From assembly GCF_020172085.1 (NCBI RefSeq), contig NZ_JAIVAT010000007.1, positions 496,001 through 560,000 on the forward strand: a DNA stretch of 64,000 nt, read 5' to 3'. The notes under the pieces were generated by a model. It was not told the origin of the DNA. It saw only the letters and a list, made by a program, of their open reading frames with translations, and ran no database searches. This document shows positions 36,828 through 44,823 of the stretch, piece after piece. A program made the translations under genes and the position numbers. The stretch's first letter is position 1. Every line of letters starts with the position of its first letter. The DNA is from Rossellomorea aquimaris (lineage in GTDB: Bacteria > Bacillota > Bacilli > Bacillales > Bacillaceae_B).

Positions 36828-36959
36828 TCAATTGGAGGCGAATTTCATCAACATCAACGCCTTTTTCAGCATTACAATTTCTTCTAATAAGGAATCAAAA
36901 AACTTTTCTTTAATTTTTTCATCGTGTTCTTTTAGAAATTTCCTAAATGGATCCCTCAT
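36828..36959 (-). CDS. Very small helical protein (43 aa)
   Basis: The ATG at 36959 is preceded by AAGGTGG with an eight-base spacer. The peptide is charged and helical (KFLKEHDEKIKEKFFDSLLE) with a methionine-rich end. It lies downstream of two imperfect direct repeats (36975 and 37016), which may control it. Function unknown. Confidence 0.5.
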   Translation of the reverse strand: MRDPFRKFLKEHDEKIKEKFFDSLLEEIVMLKKALMLMKFASN

Positions 36960-36974
36960 TTAAATGCCACCTTT

Positions 36975-37049
36975 CGTATAAAACTCTTCGCTCTAACGGG
37001 ACAAATTGCAAAAAACGTATAGAATTCTTCATACTAACAGGACAGATGG
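36975..37049. repeat. Pair of 34-base imperfect direct repeats, 41-bp period
   Basis: The copies at 36975-37008 and 37016-37049 share CGTATA, CTTC, CTAAC, GGGACA or AGGACA and flanking bases, about 26 of 34 matches. Four helical turns separate them. They could be operators for the small minus-strand gene or iteron-like sites linked to the RepL-like gene at 37619. Confidence 0.6.
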
Positions 37050-37333
37050 TCATTTATTAGAAGTATCATAAATCTACAGAAGTTGATAACCGTAGGAAAT
37101 ACTGGCTTTAAAGTTATTTTACTTCATCAAAAAGTTGTATCAAGTTGAAAAAATTTCAGCTAACATAAAAAACCTGAAAACCTCTTTTATATGGTCAATT
37201 TATCTTATACTATGAAAGTACCCCTTAAATTTATAAAAAAGGAGCATTAAAGAAGCTGTTCTAGGCACCAGGTAGTCGAGGTACCGTTCACTGGTTACCG
37301 GTGAAACTACCAACGTTAAAGGGGAAATTTCAA
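37050..37333. other. Leader region of the 69-aa gene
   Basis: No gene was found. AGGTACCGTTCACTGGTTACCGGTG (37279-37303, described here by its arms GGTACCG and CGGT-type matches) may form a weak structure shortly before the next start. Otherwise it is AT-rich sequence without clear signals. Confidence 0.25.
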
Positions 37334-37543
37334 ATGAAAACCAAAGTAAAAATCGAGTTCAAAGAAAAGACATTCTTCATCAAATCTTCTAGCGCATACA
37401 TCTATGTCTCTATTGAAAAGTCACGAAATAACACCAATGAAACACCATTTGAATTCAATGTTTCCAAATCCAGACTAACGAAGATTATAACAGGCACCTT
37501 GTCCCTCTTGGGGGCTGGTGGAGTAATTGCAAAGTTCATTTAA
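37334..37543 (+). CDS. Small protein with hydrophobic C-terminus, unknown
   Basis: The protein has 69 residues from the ATG at 37334 (AAAGGGGA upstream; a GTG at 37301 lacks an RBS). The N-terminal part is rich in beta-prone charged residues (KIEFKEKTFFIKSSSAYIYVSIE). The end is a short glycine-containing hydrophobic segment (GTLSLLGAGGVIAKFI) that could insert in a membrane. The family is not recognised. Confidence 0.55.
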   Translation: MKTKVKIEFKEKTFFIKSSSAYIYVSIEKSRNNTNETPFEFNVSKSRLTKIITGTLSLLGAGGVIAKFI

Positions 37544-37618
37544 AGAAGAGAAGCTCTTTTTAGAGCGTCCCCTTTTTTTTGTCTTGTCACTTGACACCTT
37601 TTCAATTACTGCTGTAAG

Positions 37619-38050
37619 TTACACTTCATCATTCTCATCATTTGTATGCACCTCTAAAATAAACTCATCCTCATTCACTTCGTAAAAAGGAGCAGTGTTT
37701 AGCAAATCATTAAACTTTTCGCGAAGGTCTTCACGGTTTGGCCTATATGTATGACCGACGGAAAAAAGGTGTGGATTTATCATAAATCCATTTTCACATT
37801 TAGCAATAAACTGAACACTATATAGTCTCTTGATGCATTTGGATACATTCCCTCTATCCATATGAAGGCGGCTAGCGATTTCCTTTTGTTTAAGGTATGC
37901 GATATTGTCTTCTTGTTTCATGTTTTCGCATAAAAAAAATAAAACTCGAAAATCAGGACCACCTAAGTCACTATTTCTTAATTCGCGAAACCACTCCAAT
38001 GTAAACGATCCCCAGTAGTACTGGTAATGTCTTATTCTCCGTCTAGGCAA
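37619..38050 (-). CDS. RepL-like winged-helix protein (plasmid replication/maintenance type)
   Basis: The protein has 143 residues and a TTG start with GGAGGG six bases upstream. The core is FRVLFFLCENMKQEDNIAYL, KQKEIASRLHMDRGNVSKCIKRL and GFMINPHLF (about 33-108), which follows the layout of Firmicute plasmid RepL: a winged helix with a beta-wing that ends in a short MINP-type motif. A MarR-like regulator is the alternative. Together with an integrase remnant 450 bases away it suggests a former plasmid or integrative element. Confidence 0.6.
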   Translation of the reverse strand: MPRRRIRHYQYYWGSFTLEWFRELRNSDLGGPDFRVLFFLCENMKQEDNIAYLKQKEIASRLHMDRGNVSKCIKRLYSVQFIAKCENGFMINPHLFSVGHTYRPNREDLREKFNDLLNTAPFYEVNEDEFILEVHTNDENDEV

Positions 38051-38295
38051 TCCGAACCCTCCAATTTGTTGTATATATTACAATTATTATCTCATTTATT
38101 GTTTTATTTACAATATTAAGTTGTGTTTTTAACAACTTTTTGCAATAAGTGATTAGTTATAAATCCTTGTAATTATTGAATTTGTGGAAGTTTATCCGGA
38201 TTTTTTATCGCTTTCCCATATAAAAAGGAACAATTAAAATTGAAGGTAACATCGAGAGTCACTTACACCATTAATCGAGAAAGGAGGATATCCCC

Positions 38296-38469
38296 ATGAA
38301 AAGAAGAATTGGAAAAAGAGTATGTATCACTAAAGGGAAGTCTGCTAAATGGGGGCGAATAATCAAAGTTGCTGATCCTACCCATTACATTGTACGTTTT
38401 GAAGATGATCGAAAAGAGTGGGTAAGAAAATCTGATGTGGAGTTCTTTGAAATAATGACAGGGGAGTGA
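38296..38469 (+). CDS. Small basic KOW-like protein (57 aa)
   Basis: AAGGAGG lies eight bases before the ATG. The sequence begins MKRRIGKRVCITKGKSAKWG, then RIIKVADPTHYIVRFEDD and a short acidic end, resembling a small SH3-like/KOW barrel. It is followed at once by a perfect hairpin terminator, so it is a complete transcription unit. Function unknown. Confidence 0.65.
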   Translation: MKRRIGKRVCITKGKSAKWGRIIKVADPTHYIVRFEDDRKEWVRKSDVEFFEIMTGE

Positions 38470-38490
38470 CTTTAAGTCACTCCTATTTTA
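38462..38490 (+). terminator. Compact palindromic terminator
   Basis: GGAGTGACTT and AAGTCACTCC surround a single T and are followed by TATTTT. The hairpin includes the stop codon of the 57-aa gene. Confidence 0.75.
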
Positions 38491-38735
38491 GTGAATAAAT
38501 GCTATAATCCAATGTCATTACAGTTCGATCTTTTTCATCCTGCGTATTTCTAATATATCGAAGCGTAATGGCTGGCGAAGAGTGATTTAACATATCCTGC
38601 AGCAACAAAATGTCAGTGCCGGCTTTATACTGGTGATAGACAAGGTCTTGCGAAGTGAATGAACCACGATATCCGTTACTCCGATCGTTAGCCGTTTCAC
38701 CAATAATTCTCCAGGCGATTTTCGGTTTTTTTGTG
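38483..38735 (-). pseudogene. Tyrosine recombinase C-terminal fragment, frameshifted
   Basis: On the minus strand one frame reads VVHSLRKT (the H-x-L-R box) and the next frame reads YHQYKAGTDILLLQDMLNH, SSPAITLRYI (with the nucleophile Tyr) and RNTQDEKDRTV. These are the ordered C-terminal catalytic motifs of phage-type integrases, split by a frameshift between the HSLR and YHQYKAG parts. The N-terminal and core regions are absent. It is a dead remnant of an integration system. Confidence 0.8.
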
Positions 38736-38790
38736 TTTATAAAAATAAAATAGTATAGTGCACCTATATCATCCTAAAAGGTGATATAGG
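38731..38790 (+). promoter_or_regulatory. Promoter and operator of the restriction-modification genes
   Basis: The -35 TTGTGT (38731-38736) and -10 TATAGT (38754-38759) have a 17-bp spacer. Immediately downstream CCTATATCA (38763-38771) and TGATATAGG (38782-38790) form a perfect 9-bp inverted repeat over the expected start of transcription. This is a good candidate binding site for the controller-type protein encoded next. Confidence 0.65.
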
Positions 38791-38850
38791 AATCTCACTG
38801 ACAATTTATACTTTAAATAGATGTAAAAAAATAGAAAGGAGGGGCTGATA

Positions 38851-39327
38851 ATTAAAGTTGATATTGTTCAGAGGCTGGTCAAGAAAGCTTTACTATATAG
38901 GTTGATGGACAGTGTGCAAAGTCTGGTGGTAGAAACCAACTTTTCGCATCAGAAAATAAGTGAGCTCACTGGTAGAAGAGGAAATTGGTTTAATGATGCT
39001 TTTAATAATAATGAAGACATTCAAATTTCTTCACTTTCAAAGGTTCTTTCTGTTCTCGATGAGCAAATTACCATTGAGCAATACAGCCTTTCAGCTTTGT
39101 TCAGTGAAAAATCCTTGAAAATCTCAAGAGTTTTATGTTCTTTACCTGATGAGTCTGAAGAATCACTTTCCTATTTCATATCAACGGAGTTGGACATATT
39201 TTCAGATCTCCTAGCTGATTTAGGATCCTTAAATTATAGGGGGAAGCTTTCTATTGAGGAAAGTGTTTGTTTTCGGGAATTGGAAGGTTTGATAAGACAG
39301 TTGAAATTACCTGATAAGGAGGACTAG
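38851..39327 (+). CDS. Controller-like HTH protein of the R-M system, possible ATT start
   Basis: The frame is open from 38851, where an ATT follows GGAGGGG by six bases. The first standard start (TTG-ATG at 38902/38905) lacks an RBS. From ATT the product has 158 residues. Residues ~33-72 (SHQKISELTGRRGNWFNDAFNN, SSLSKVLSVLDE) fit a Cro/CI-type helix-turn-helix. The rest is helical and acidic. It lies 4 bases before the endonuclease gene and behind an inverted repeat, the usual design for a C protein that times restriction against modification. Confidence 0.6.
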   Translation: MKVDIVQRLVKKALLYRLMDSVQSLVVETNFSHQKISELTGRRGNWFNDAFNNNEDIQISSLSKVLSVLDEQITIEQYSLSALFSEKSLKISRVLCSLPDESEESLSYFISTELDIFSDLLADLGSLNYRGKLSIEESVCFRELEGLIRQLKLPDKED

Positions 39328-39331
39328 CTCA

Positions 39332-40924
39332 TTGAGAAAAGTATGGTTTATTACACGTCCAGAACGAGACCCAAAATTTCATGTTGATGCATTGCGAGCT
39401 CTCCAATCAGCTACGGATGACTTTCAAACAGTTTGGTCAAGAAACAGAGATGCCCACAAGCTTTATGAAAAAGTGCTAGCGTCTGAAGAGCTCAAGCGAG
39501 ATAATATCAGTCATGATGGTTCAGGTGGAAGAACCTGGGCTGCCATGTTAAGGACTTTCGGTTATGTATATACTACACCTTTAGGTACGTTAGCTCTCAC
39601 TAAAGTGGGAGAAGCATTATTGAATGGAAATAAAATACGAGAAAATATTTCAAAGCAAATATTAACCTTGCAGATTCCGAATGCTTATTTTTTAGAAAGT
39701 GGATTTCGCCCTAAATTTGAGGACGATTTTCAGATTCGACCTGCTCGTTTCCTAGTCAGGCTGGTTAACCAACCGGAGCTTGGTTATTTTATTACTAAAG
39801 AGGAGATAACTTTTTTTGCATTAACGGCAAAGAAAGATGTTGAGTTGTCTTTAGTGACAGAAAAAATCCTAGAGTATCGAAAAGCAAGCGAAAAGGAAAA
39901 GGATGAAATCAAGAAAGAAGTGGCTAGTGTGTATGATCATAGAGAGCGTTCAGATAACGAAGCACGAGATTTTGCGTCGGCACACGGGGATGTTGCACAT
40001 ACTTTTATGATGCTTTGTGATTACACCGGACTCGCTGATTATGTCAGAGGTGATGCTTTACGTGTCCCTTCAGAGAAACATAAATCAACATCTGCTCAAC
40101 TTAATGAAGTAGAAGGAAGATATCCTTTTAATAAACGGTATTTAATCTCTTTAGAACGATATTCGCAAAATGCCGGATTAGACGTTGACAGCTATAAAGC
40201 AAGTGCTTTTGGTGCAATAGGGCCAGCGACAAATCGAAGTAAGAGCATTAAAAAGGTTCATCGACTTCTGTCTTCGTATCCTGTTCCTCAGTCTCTCTCT
40301 GTTGAAGAGATTATGAAGGTCCTTGAGCAAGAGTTTTCAAGTAGCGAAGCTAAGAAATATGTTTCTTTATTGAAGGATTATAAGTTCACTTCGCTAAATG
40401 AAGATTTCGTTGAATCTTATGTATATGAGACGGATGATTTAGTTTTTGAAGATAAAACAGCTGAAGTTTTAAAAGCTATTGGATTCGAAGTGGAACTTCG
40501 ACCAAAACCTGTAACAGACGACCGCACAGAAATTGAAATATTATTCCATGTGGATGATGATACGATTGGGATAATGGATGCGAAAAATTACAAAAAGAAA
40601 TTTCATCTTTCAGCAAACCTTGCTTCTCACATGGCTTCTGAGTATATACCTAATTACAACGGATACAAAGGAAAAAAGGTATCTTTCTTTGGGTATGTCA
40701 CAGCTAGCGATTGGAGTGGAGAACGAAATATCGGGAAAATCACCGATAAAGCTCAAGCGATTGACCAAAATTTAGTTGTTCAGGGAGCGATTTTCCCAGT
40801 TAAAGCATTATTAGGATTCCTGGATTATTGTTTAGATAACGATATTGCTAAAGATGAAAGAAAGAAAATTTTTCTCTCGCTTTTCATTAATCAAGGATAT
40901 AAAACTGTTTCTGATATGGTTTGA
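39332..40924 (+). CDS. AlwI-family type II restriction endonuclease
   Basis: The protein has 530 residues and a TTG start after GGAGG. The opening VWFITRPERDPKFH is characteristic of the AlwI family, whose members recognise short asymmetric sites and cut outside them. A FokI-like cleavage core lies near residues 400-418: Glu400/Glu402 (RTEIEILF) and Asp416-Ala-Lys418 (IGIMDAKNY). The N-terminal ~370 residues would read DNA. The recognition sequence cannot be deduced. Its partner methyltransferase is encoded 124 bases downstream behind a terminator. Confidence 0.85.
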   Translation: MRKVWFITRPERDPKFHVDALRALQSATDDFQTVWSRNRDAHKLYEKVLASEELKRDNISHDGSGGRTWAAMLRTFGYVYTTPLGTLALTKVGEALLNGNKIRENISKQILTLQIPNAYFLESGFRPKFEDDFQIRPARFLVRLVNQPELGYFITKEEITFFALTAKKDVELSLVTEKILEYRKASEKEKDEIKKEVASVYDHRERSDNEARDFASAHGDVAHTFMMLCDYTGLADYVRGDALRVPSEKHKSTSAQLNEVEGRYPFNKRYLISLERYSQNAGLDVDSYKASAFGAIGPATNRSKSIKKVHRLLSSYPVPQSLSVEEIMKVLEQEFSSSEAKKYVSLLKDYKFTSLNEDFVESYVYETDDLVFEDKTAEVLKAIGFEVELRPKPVTDDRTEIEILFHVDDDTIGIMDAKNYKKKFHLSANLASHMASEYIPNYNGYKGKKVSFFGYVTASDWSGERNIGKITDKAQAIDQNLVVQGAIFPVKALLGFLDYCLDNDIAKDERKKIFLSLFINQGYKTVSDMV

Positions 40925-40927
40925 AAA

Positions 40928-40959
40928 ATGCAACCCTTTTTTGGGGGCTGCATTTTTTG
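40928..40959 (+). terminator. Terminator between restriction and methylation genes
   Basis: ATGCAACCC and GGGGGCTGCAT pair around TTTTTT and are followed by TTTTTTG. It separates the two genes, so the methyltransferase probably has its own promoter. Confidence 0.8.
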
Positions 40960-41048
40960 TTTGAAAGGTGTAAAATAGGGAATAGCATATACATATGCAA
41001 GAACATATTTTCGGTTTTTAATTTTACTGCTAAGGAGCGATTTAAAAT

Positions 41049-42179
41049 ATGATTTTTACAAAAGGAGAGCTTTTTAATGGGCCTGGCGGATTAAGTTTAG
41101 GCGCAAAAAATGCACGCGTTGTAGATTCTTCTGGTCAAGAATGGGGCATTGAACATCTTTGGGCCAATGATTATGATGCTACAGCTTGTGATACCTTTAG
41201 GCTTAATATTTGTGAAGATATCAAGGATACATCTGTTCACTGGGGTCCTGTAGAGGAGTTGCCTATCGGTAATAAAGATATACTGGGGGATATTGGTTGC
41301 TTTGCATTTGGTTTTCCTTGTAATGATTATAGCCAAGTTGGCGAGAAGCATGGATTGAATGGAACATTCGGTCCTCTATATTCATACGGAGTTAAAGTTT
41401 TAAGAGACTACCAACCTAAGTTCTTTGTAGCTGAAAATGTTGGGGGCTTACAGAGTGCCAATGAGGGACAAGCCTTTATTAGAATACTTACAGAACTAGA
41501 AGAATGCGGATATAAATTAACACCACACTTATACAAATTTGAAGAATACGGGATCCCGCAAGCACGTCATCGTATTATTATTGTTGGGATTCGTAATGAC
41601 CTTGCTGAACAAGGGATTGAATTCAAGGTTCCAGCGCCTACAACCCCTTCTTCAACGGAATATAGAACATCTTCTGATGCACTTACTAACCCGCCTATTC
41701 CAGAAGGGGCACCTAATCATGAAATGCCAAGACATACTCAAAAAGTAAAAGATATGCTCGATTGTATTCCTGAAGGTCAAAATGCTTGGTATCCAGGCAT
41801 ACCTGAGGAATTGCAACTAAAAGTGAAAGGAGCCAGGTTAAGTTCAATATATAAACGCTTAGATTCACAGCGACCAGCTTATACGGTTACGGGTAGTGGG
41901 GGAGGCGGGACCCATATGTATCATTGGTCTGAACCACGCGCTTTAACTAATAGAGAAAGAGCGAGACTGCAAACATTTCCAGATGATTTTGTTTTTTGCG
42001 GGAACAAAGAACAGGTTCGAAAACAGATTGGTATGGCTGTACCGCCTGAGGGAGCACAGATAGTATTTGAAGCCATACTGAAATCATTTGCAGGCATTGA
42101 TTATGAACATGTTCCTCCTGCAGCTAAGCTGCAACTTGAAAATTTAAGAGGGAAAAGAAAAGTTACTGTAACCACTTAA
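41049..42179 (+). CDS. DNA (cytosine-5) methyltransferase
   Basis: The protein has 376 residues. C5-methyltransferase motifs in order: I LFNGPGGLSLGA (about 8-19), IV FGFPCNDYSQ with catalytic Cys91 (PCN instead of the common PCQ), VI FVAENVGG, VIII QARHRIIIVG (about 174-183), and X KQIGMAVPP near 335. A short target-recognition region lies between VIII and X. A single m5C enzyme opposite an AlwI-type nuclease with a presumably asymmetric site is unusual, because both strands normally need protection. AAGGAGCG precedes the ATG. Confidence 0.9.
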   Translation: MIFTKGELFNGPGGLSLGAKNARVVDSSGQEWGIEHLWANDYDATACDTFRLNICEDIKDTSVHWGPVEELPIGNKDILGDIGCFAFGFPCNDYSQVGEKHGLNGTFGPLYSYGVKVLRDYQPKFFVAENVGGLQSANEGQAFIRILTELEECGYKLTPHLYKFEEYGIPQARHRIIIVGIRNDLAEQGIEFKVPAPTTPSSTEYRTSSDALTNPPIPEGAPNHEMPRHTQKVKDMLDCIPEGQNAWYPGIPEELQLKVKGARLSSIYKRLDSQRPAYTVTGSGGGGTHMYHWSEPRALTNRERARLQTFPDDFVFCGNKEQVRKQIGMAVPPEGAQIVFEAILKSFAGIDYEHVPPAAKLQLENLRGKRKVTVTT

Positions 42180-42187
42180 TCACTTTA

Positions 42188-42217
42188 GGAAGCCTTTAAT
42201 TAAGGGCTTCCTTTTCT
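42188..42217 (+). terminator. Terminator after the methyltransferase
   Basis: GGAAGCC and GGGCTTCC pair around TTTAATTAA, followed by TTTTCTG. Confidence 0.8.
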
Positions 42218-42239
42218 GTTTTTGACTTCTTTATAAAGT

Positions 42240-42416
42240 TTAATAATTCATCCACTGTAAATCACTAATTATCTTATGTTCCCAGACACGCTTGATATTC
42301 CAGCCTTTTTCTTTATAATACTGGGTAATTTCTTCTTCTCTTTCTTTATTACGATGAAGTTTCTTACTCCAATATATTGTGGTTTTCGGGTTTATTGTGA
42401 TTCTTTTTATATATAG
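42240..42416 (-). pseudogene. vsr: Remnant of a Vsr (very short patch repair) endonuclease
   Basis: The minus-strand frame of about 58 codons lacks a start and reads NPKTTIYWSKKLHRNKEREE, then KEKGWNIKRVWEHKI before the stop. This is the C-terminal half of Vsr, with the YW..K..RN..R and GW...RVWEHE signatures. The N-terminal active-site half is missing, with a stop codon directly upstream. Vsr genes accompany cytosine-5 methyltransferases to repair T:G mismatches from deaminated m5C, so this one belonged to the adjacent system and has been lost. Confidence 0.8.
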
Positions 42417-42473
42417 TTATTACCCTGATCTTAGATCTGTTCAGGAGTGGATGGACTTATTATCATATATTGT

Positions 42474-42698
42474 CTATAGCATTTTCTTAATTTCTTCTTC
42501 AGAAAGAATCGGATTATCTTCCTCCAATGCTTTCAATAACTGCTTTTCCTCATCAGGATCAGTTACTTGATAAGCATCATCGTGTCTGACTTCTTCTACT
42601 TTCATTAATAAGTACTTTCGTTTGCCGACTTGGATGTATGAATGCCCCGATTGAATTGCTTTTTTTACATCATCTTGATCAATTCTTATAGGTTCCAT
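42474..42698 (-). CDS. Small acidic protein, possibly antitoxin-like
   Basis: The protein has 74 residues: MEPIRIDQDDVKKAIQSGHS, YIQVGKRKYLLMKVEEV, then a charged helix ending SEEEIKKML. The beta-alpha start and helical acidic tail resemble small regulators of the Phd/YefM type, but no toxin gene sits next to it. I do not assign a family. Confidence 0.55.
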   Translation of the reverse strand: MEPIRIDQDDVKKAIQSGHSYIQVGKRKYLLMKVEEVRHDDAYQVTDPDEEKQLLKALEEDNPILSEEEIKKML

Positions 42699-43026
42699 TT
42701 ACATGACCAACTTTTAGTTATTTAATTTTTAAAAAGTCATCTAATTTAAAGAATAAAGCTTAAGAAGATGCCGTTTTGCTATATAATCCTTTTTCAATTT
42801 AAGGTGAAATCGAATTCGAAACAAATGGGGCATATTTAAGTAGAGTATGATTGAGCTATAACGTTTGGGATAACTTGGAATAAACTAAAACAGCAGTCTG
42901 TTGTTTTTTGGTATAATTTTAGTATGAAGAGTACTAACGTTATGAAGATATTCACTAAAGAAGCAAGGTTGTTACCACATCAAGGAGCATATCTATTTTG
43001 ATTATTTAATATGGGGGGAAATCTAA
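42699..43026. other. Gap before the 151-aa gene, with extended -10 promoter
   Basis: No gene was found. TGGTATAAT (42909-42917) is an extended -10 box, with no good -35 upstream. AACAG and CTGTT just before it (near 42889-42902) can pair and are followed by TTTTTT, so a short terminator may overlap the promoter. Confidence 0.4.
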
Positions 43027-43482
43027 TTGAAAAATGAAAATGAGAAAAATTTAGAGAAGACTAAAAAGGTCTTGGATAAACTTGGTGTGGAAGATGCTAA
43101 AGAAATAGTTAATATAGCAAAGTTCGAAGGATTAATAGAGAATATATCTAAGCTACCTGTGGAAGCTTTAGAAAGTTTGGTTAGTAAAATTCCAAACTTT
43201 ACAGAGCTATCTAAGATGTATATCGATAATTTAAATTATTCATATGATAAATTAATGGATGATTTAATAGATGAAAAAAAGAATCTTTATTTGATGTTAC
43301 AAAAAAAAGATTTGTCAGATAGTGATAAGGCGTGGGTGATGGGTGAAATTAAGGACATAAAAAAGACTATGCTTATAAAGGATACATTGTATAATATCCA
43401 AAATAATAAAGTGTTTAAAGTAGGTGCAGCAGCTCTTACTATTGCCGCTGTAACAGTTGCAGGTAATAAGATGAAGAAATAA
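43027..43482 (+). CDS. Helical protein with C-terminal membrane segment, unknown
   Basis: The protein has 151 residues and a TTG start after GGGGGGA. It is highly charged and helical through residue ~125, followed by a hydrophobic segment VFKVGAAALTIAAVTVAG (about 130-147) and a short basic tail, i.e. a tail-anchored topology. It is AT-rich like the defence genes. The family is not recognised. It is terminated by its own hairpin. Confidence 0.65.
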   Translation: MKNENEKNLEKTKKVLDKLGVEDAKEIVNIAKFEGLIENISKLPVEALESLVSKIPNFTELSKMYIDNLNYSYDKLMDDLIDEKKNLYLMLQKKDLSDSDKAWVMGEIKDIKKTMLIKDTLYNIQNNKVFKVGAAALTIAAVTVAGNKMKK

Positions 43483-43490
43483 ATATCCAA

Positions 43491-43519
43491 AAACACTCAT
43501 ATAGAGTGTTTTTTATTTT
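43491..43519 (+). terminator. Terminator hairpin
   Basis: AAACACTC and GAGTGTTT pair across a 5-base loop, followed by a T-rich run. Confidence 0.8.
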
Positions 43520-43707
43520 AGACAAGACAGTATTTTCATGCCATTAAATTCTGATTTAATGGCTTATTAATAAGTTCATAAACCCTCCTTTTCACATTCG
43601 GACCCCACCCGAATGTTTTTTTATAGAAAAATTATTTATAGGGTGTCCCTTTCACTCCCATCTCCCTATATAAAGGGTGAAACCAAAACGAAATAGGAGT
43701 GATTGTA

Positions 43708-44568
43708 ATGAATGGATGGAGAAAGCTTGAGACAGGTATGTTGGATAAGGAGACGTTTCATCACCCGGAGGATCTTCGGTTGTATGTGTTGATTCTGTTG
43801 AATGCGACGTATCAAGGTGGGGTTCAGGTTGGCGGTGTGGTGCTTGGGGAGAGGCAGTATGTGCGTTCGCTCCGGAAGCTGCGGGAGGATCTGTGGTTCT
43901 ATAATGGGAAGAAGATTGATGAGTATTCGCATTCGCGGATTCAGCGTTCTATTAAGCGGTTGGAGAAGTGTGGGTGGTTGAAGGCGGAGAAGTATGAGCA
44001 TGGGTATGTGTTTACGCTAAGGCCGACGAAGGATTTCGCCTGTGGGGAGTATTTGAGTTGGATGGGGATGTCTAAGAAGGAAGAGGGACATGAGGAATCC
44101 GGTGGTGACCAGCCTGATGATGGGGTTGGTTCCGGGATGTCTTCGTGCGGCGAAAAGGATGTGAAACAGGTGCGGAGAGAACCTGCAAACAGACTTAAGA
44201 ACTTAGAGAAAGAAGAGATCTTAGAGAACAACAACATCAAAACCACTGCCACTAGAGACGCTAAGGATGTAAATAGGCTGGAGGCGCTGATTGGGCATTT
44301 CGTTGGCAGAAGGGGACAAGGCTTTCTGTTGACGCCGATGGATCACGTGGCGATGGAGCGGATTAGCTTGAGCGAGTTGTCGACGGATGAGTTGATTGGG
44401 TTTATGGATGAGCAGTTTGACAAGCAGCAGAGCATCAATCCGAAGCTGACGATCAACAGTCCGAAGTATTTGGAAAAGGCCCTTGAGGCGTATATCACTC
44501 CTCGGGAATCGATGGAGGACATGGATGACTTCTTGGACGGGCTTGAGGAGATTGTGACGGAGGCATGA
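43708..44568 (+). CDS. DnaD-like phage replication protein
   Basis: The protein has 286 residues from the ATG at 43708 (AGGAGTG eight bases upstream). An N-terminal winged-helix region reads EDLRLYVLILLNATYQ and HSRIQRSIKRLEKCGWLKAEKYEHGYVF in parts (about 18-105). A hydrophilic linker leads to a helical C-terminal domain. This matches replisome organisers of Bacillus phages that open origins and bring in helicase loaders. It is the first of three co-translated replication genes. Its GC content is visibly higher than that of the neighbouring defence genes. Confidence 0.75.
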   Translation: MNGWRKLETGMLDKETFHHPEDLRLYVLILLNATYQGGVQVGGVVLGERQYVRSLRKLREDLWFYNGKKIDEYSHSRIQRSIKRLEKCGWLKAEKYEHGYVFTLRPTKDFACGEYLSWMGMSKKEEGHEESGGDQPDDGVGSGMSSCGEKDVKQVRREPANRLKNLEKEEILENNNIKTTATRDAKDVNRLEALIGHFVGRRGQGFLLTPMDHVAMERISLSELSTDELIGFMDEQFDKQQSINPKLTINSPKYLEKALEAYITPRESMEDMDDFLDGLEEIVTEA

Positions 44569-44813
44569 CTTCGGGAGAGTTCAGGGAGCTGGTGAAGATG
44601 ATCAAGGGAGCGTATCCTCACCGGCTGCTCAGTCGGGATACGGCGATCATCTGGTATCGGCACCTGAAGGATTGTGAGTATGACGGGGTGAAGAGGCGGA
44701 TTGAAGCTCATATCAAAGTGAGTCCGTACATGCCGACGATTTCTGAGCTGTATGAACCGCCGGTGGAAGAAACGATGATACTACAAACCATGGAAGCGTG
44801 GGAAAAAGAATGA
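44565..44813 (+). CDS. Helicase loader/inhibitor, G39P-like
   Basis: The protein has 82 residues. The start MTSGEFRELVKMIKGAYPHR and HIKVSPYMPTISEL motif fit the small all-helical G39P family, which delivers the replicative helicase to phage origins. The ATG overlaps the upstream stop (ATGA) and the DnaB-like gene follows at once. The order initiator-loader-helicase is that of SPP1-type phages. Confidence 0.75.
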   Translation: MTSGEFRELVKMIKGAYPHRLLSRDTAIIWYRHLKDCEYDGVKRRIEAHIKVSPYMPTISELYEPPVEETMILQTMEAWEKE

Positions 44814-44823
44814 GCGGAGCGAA

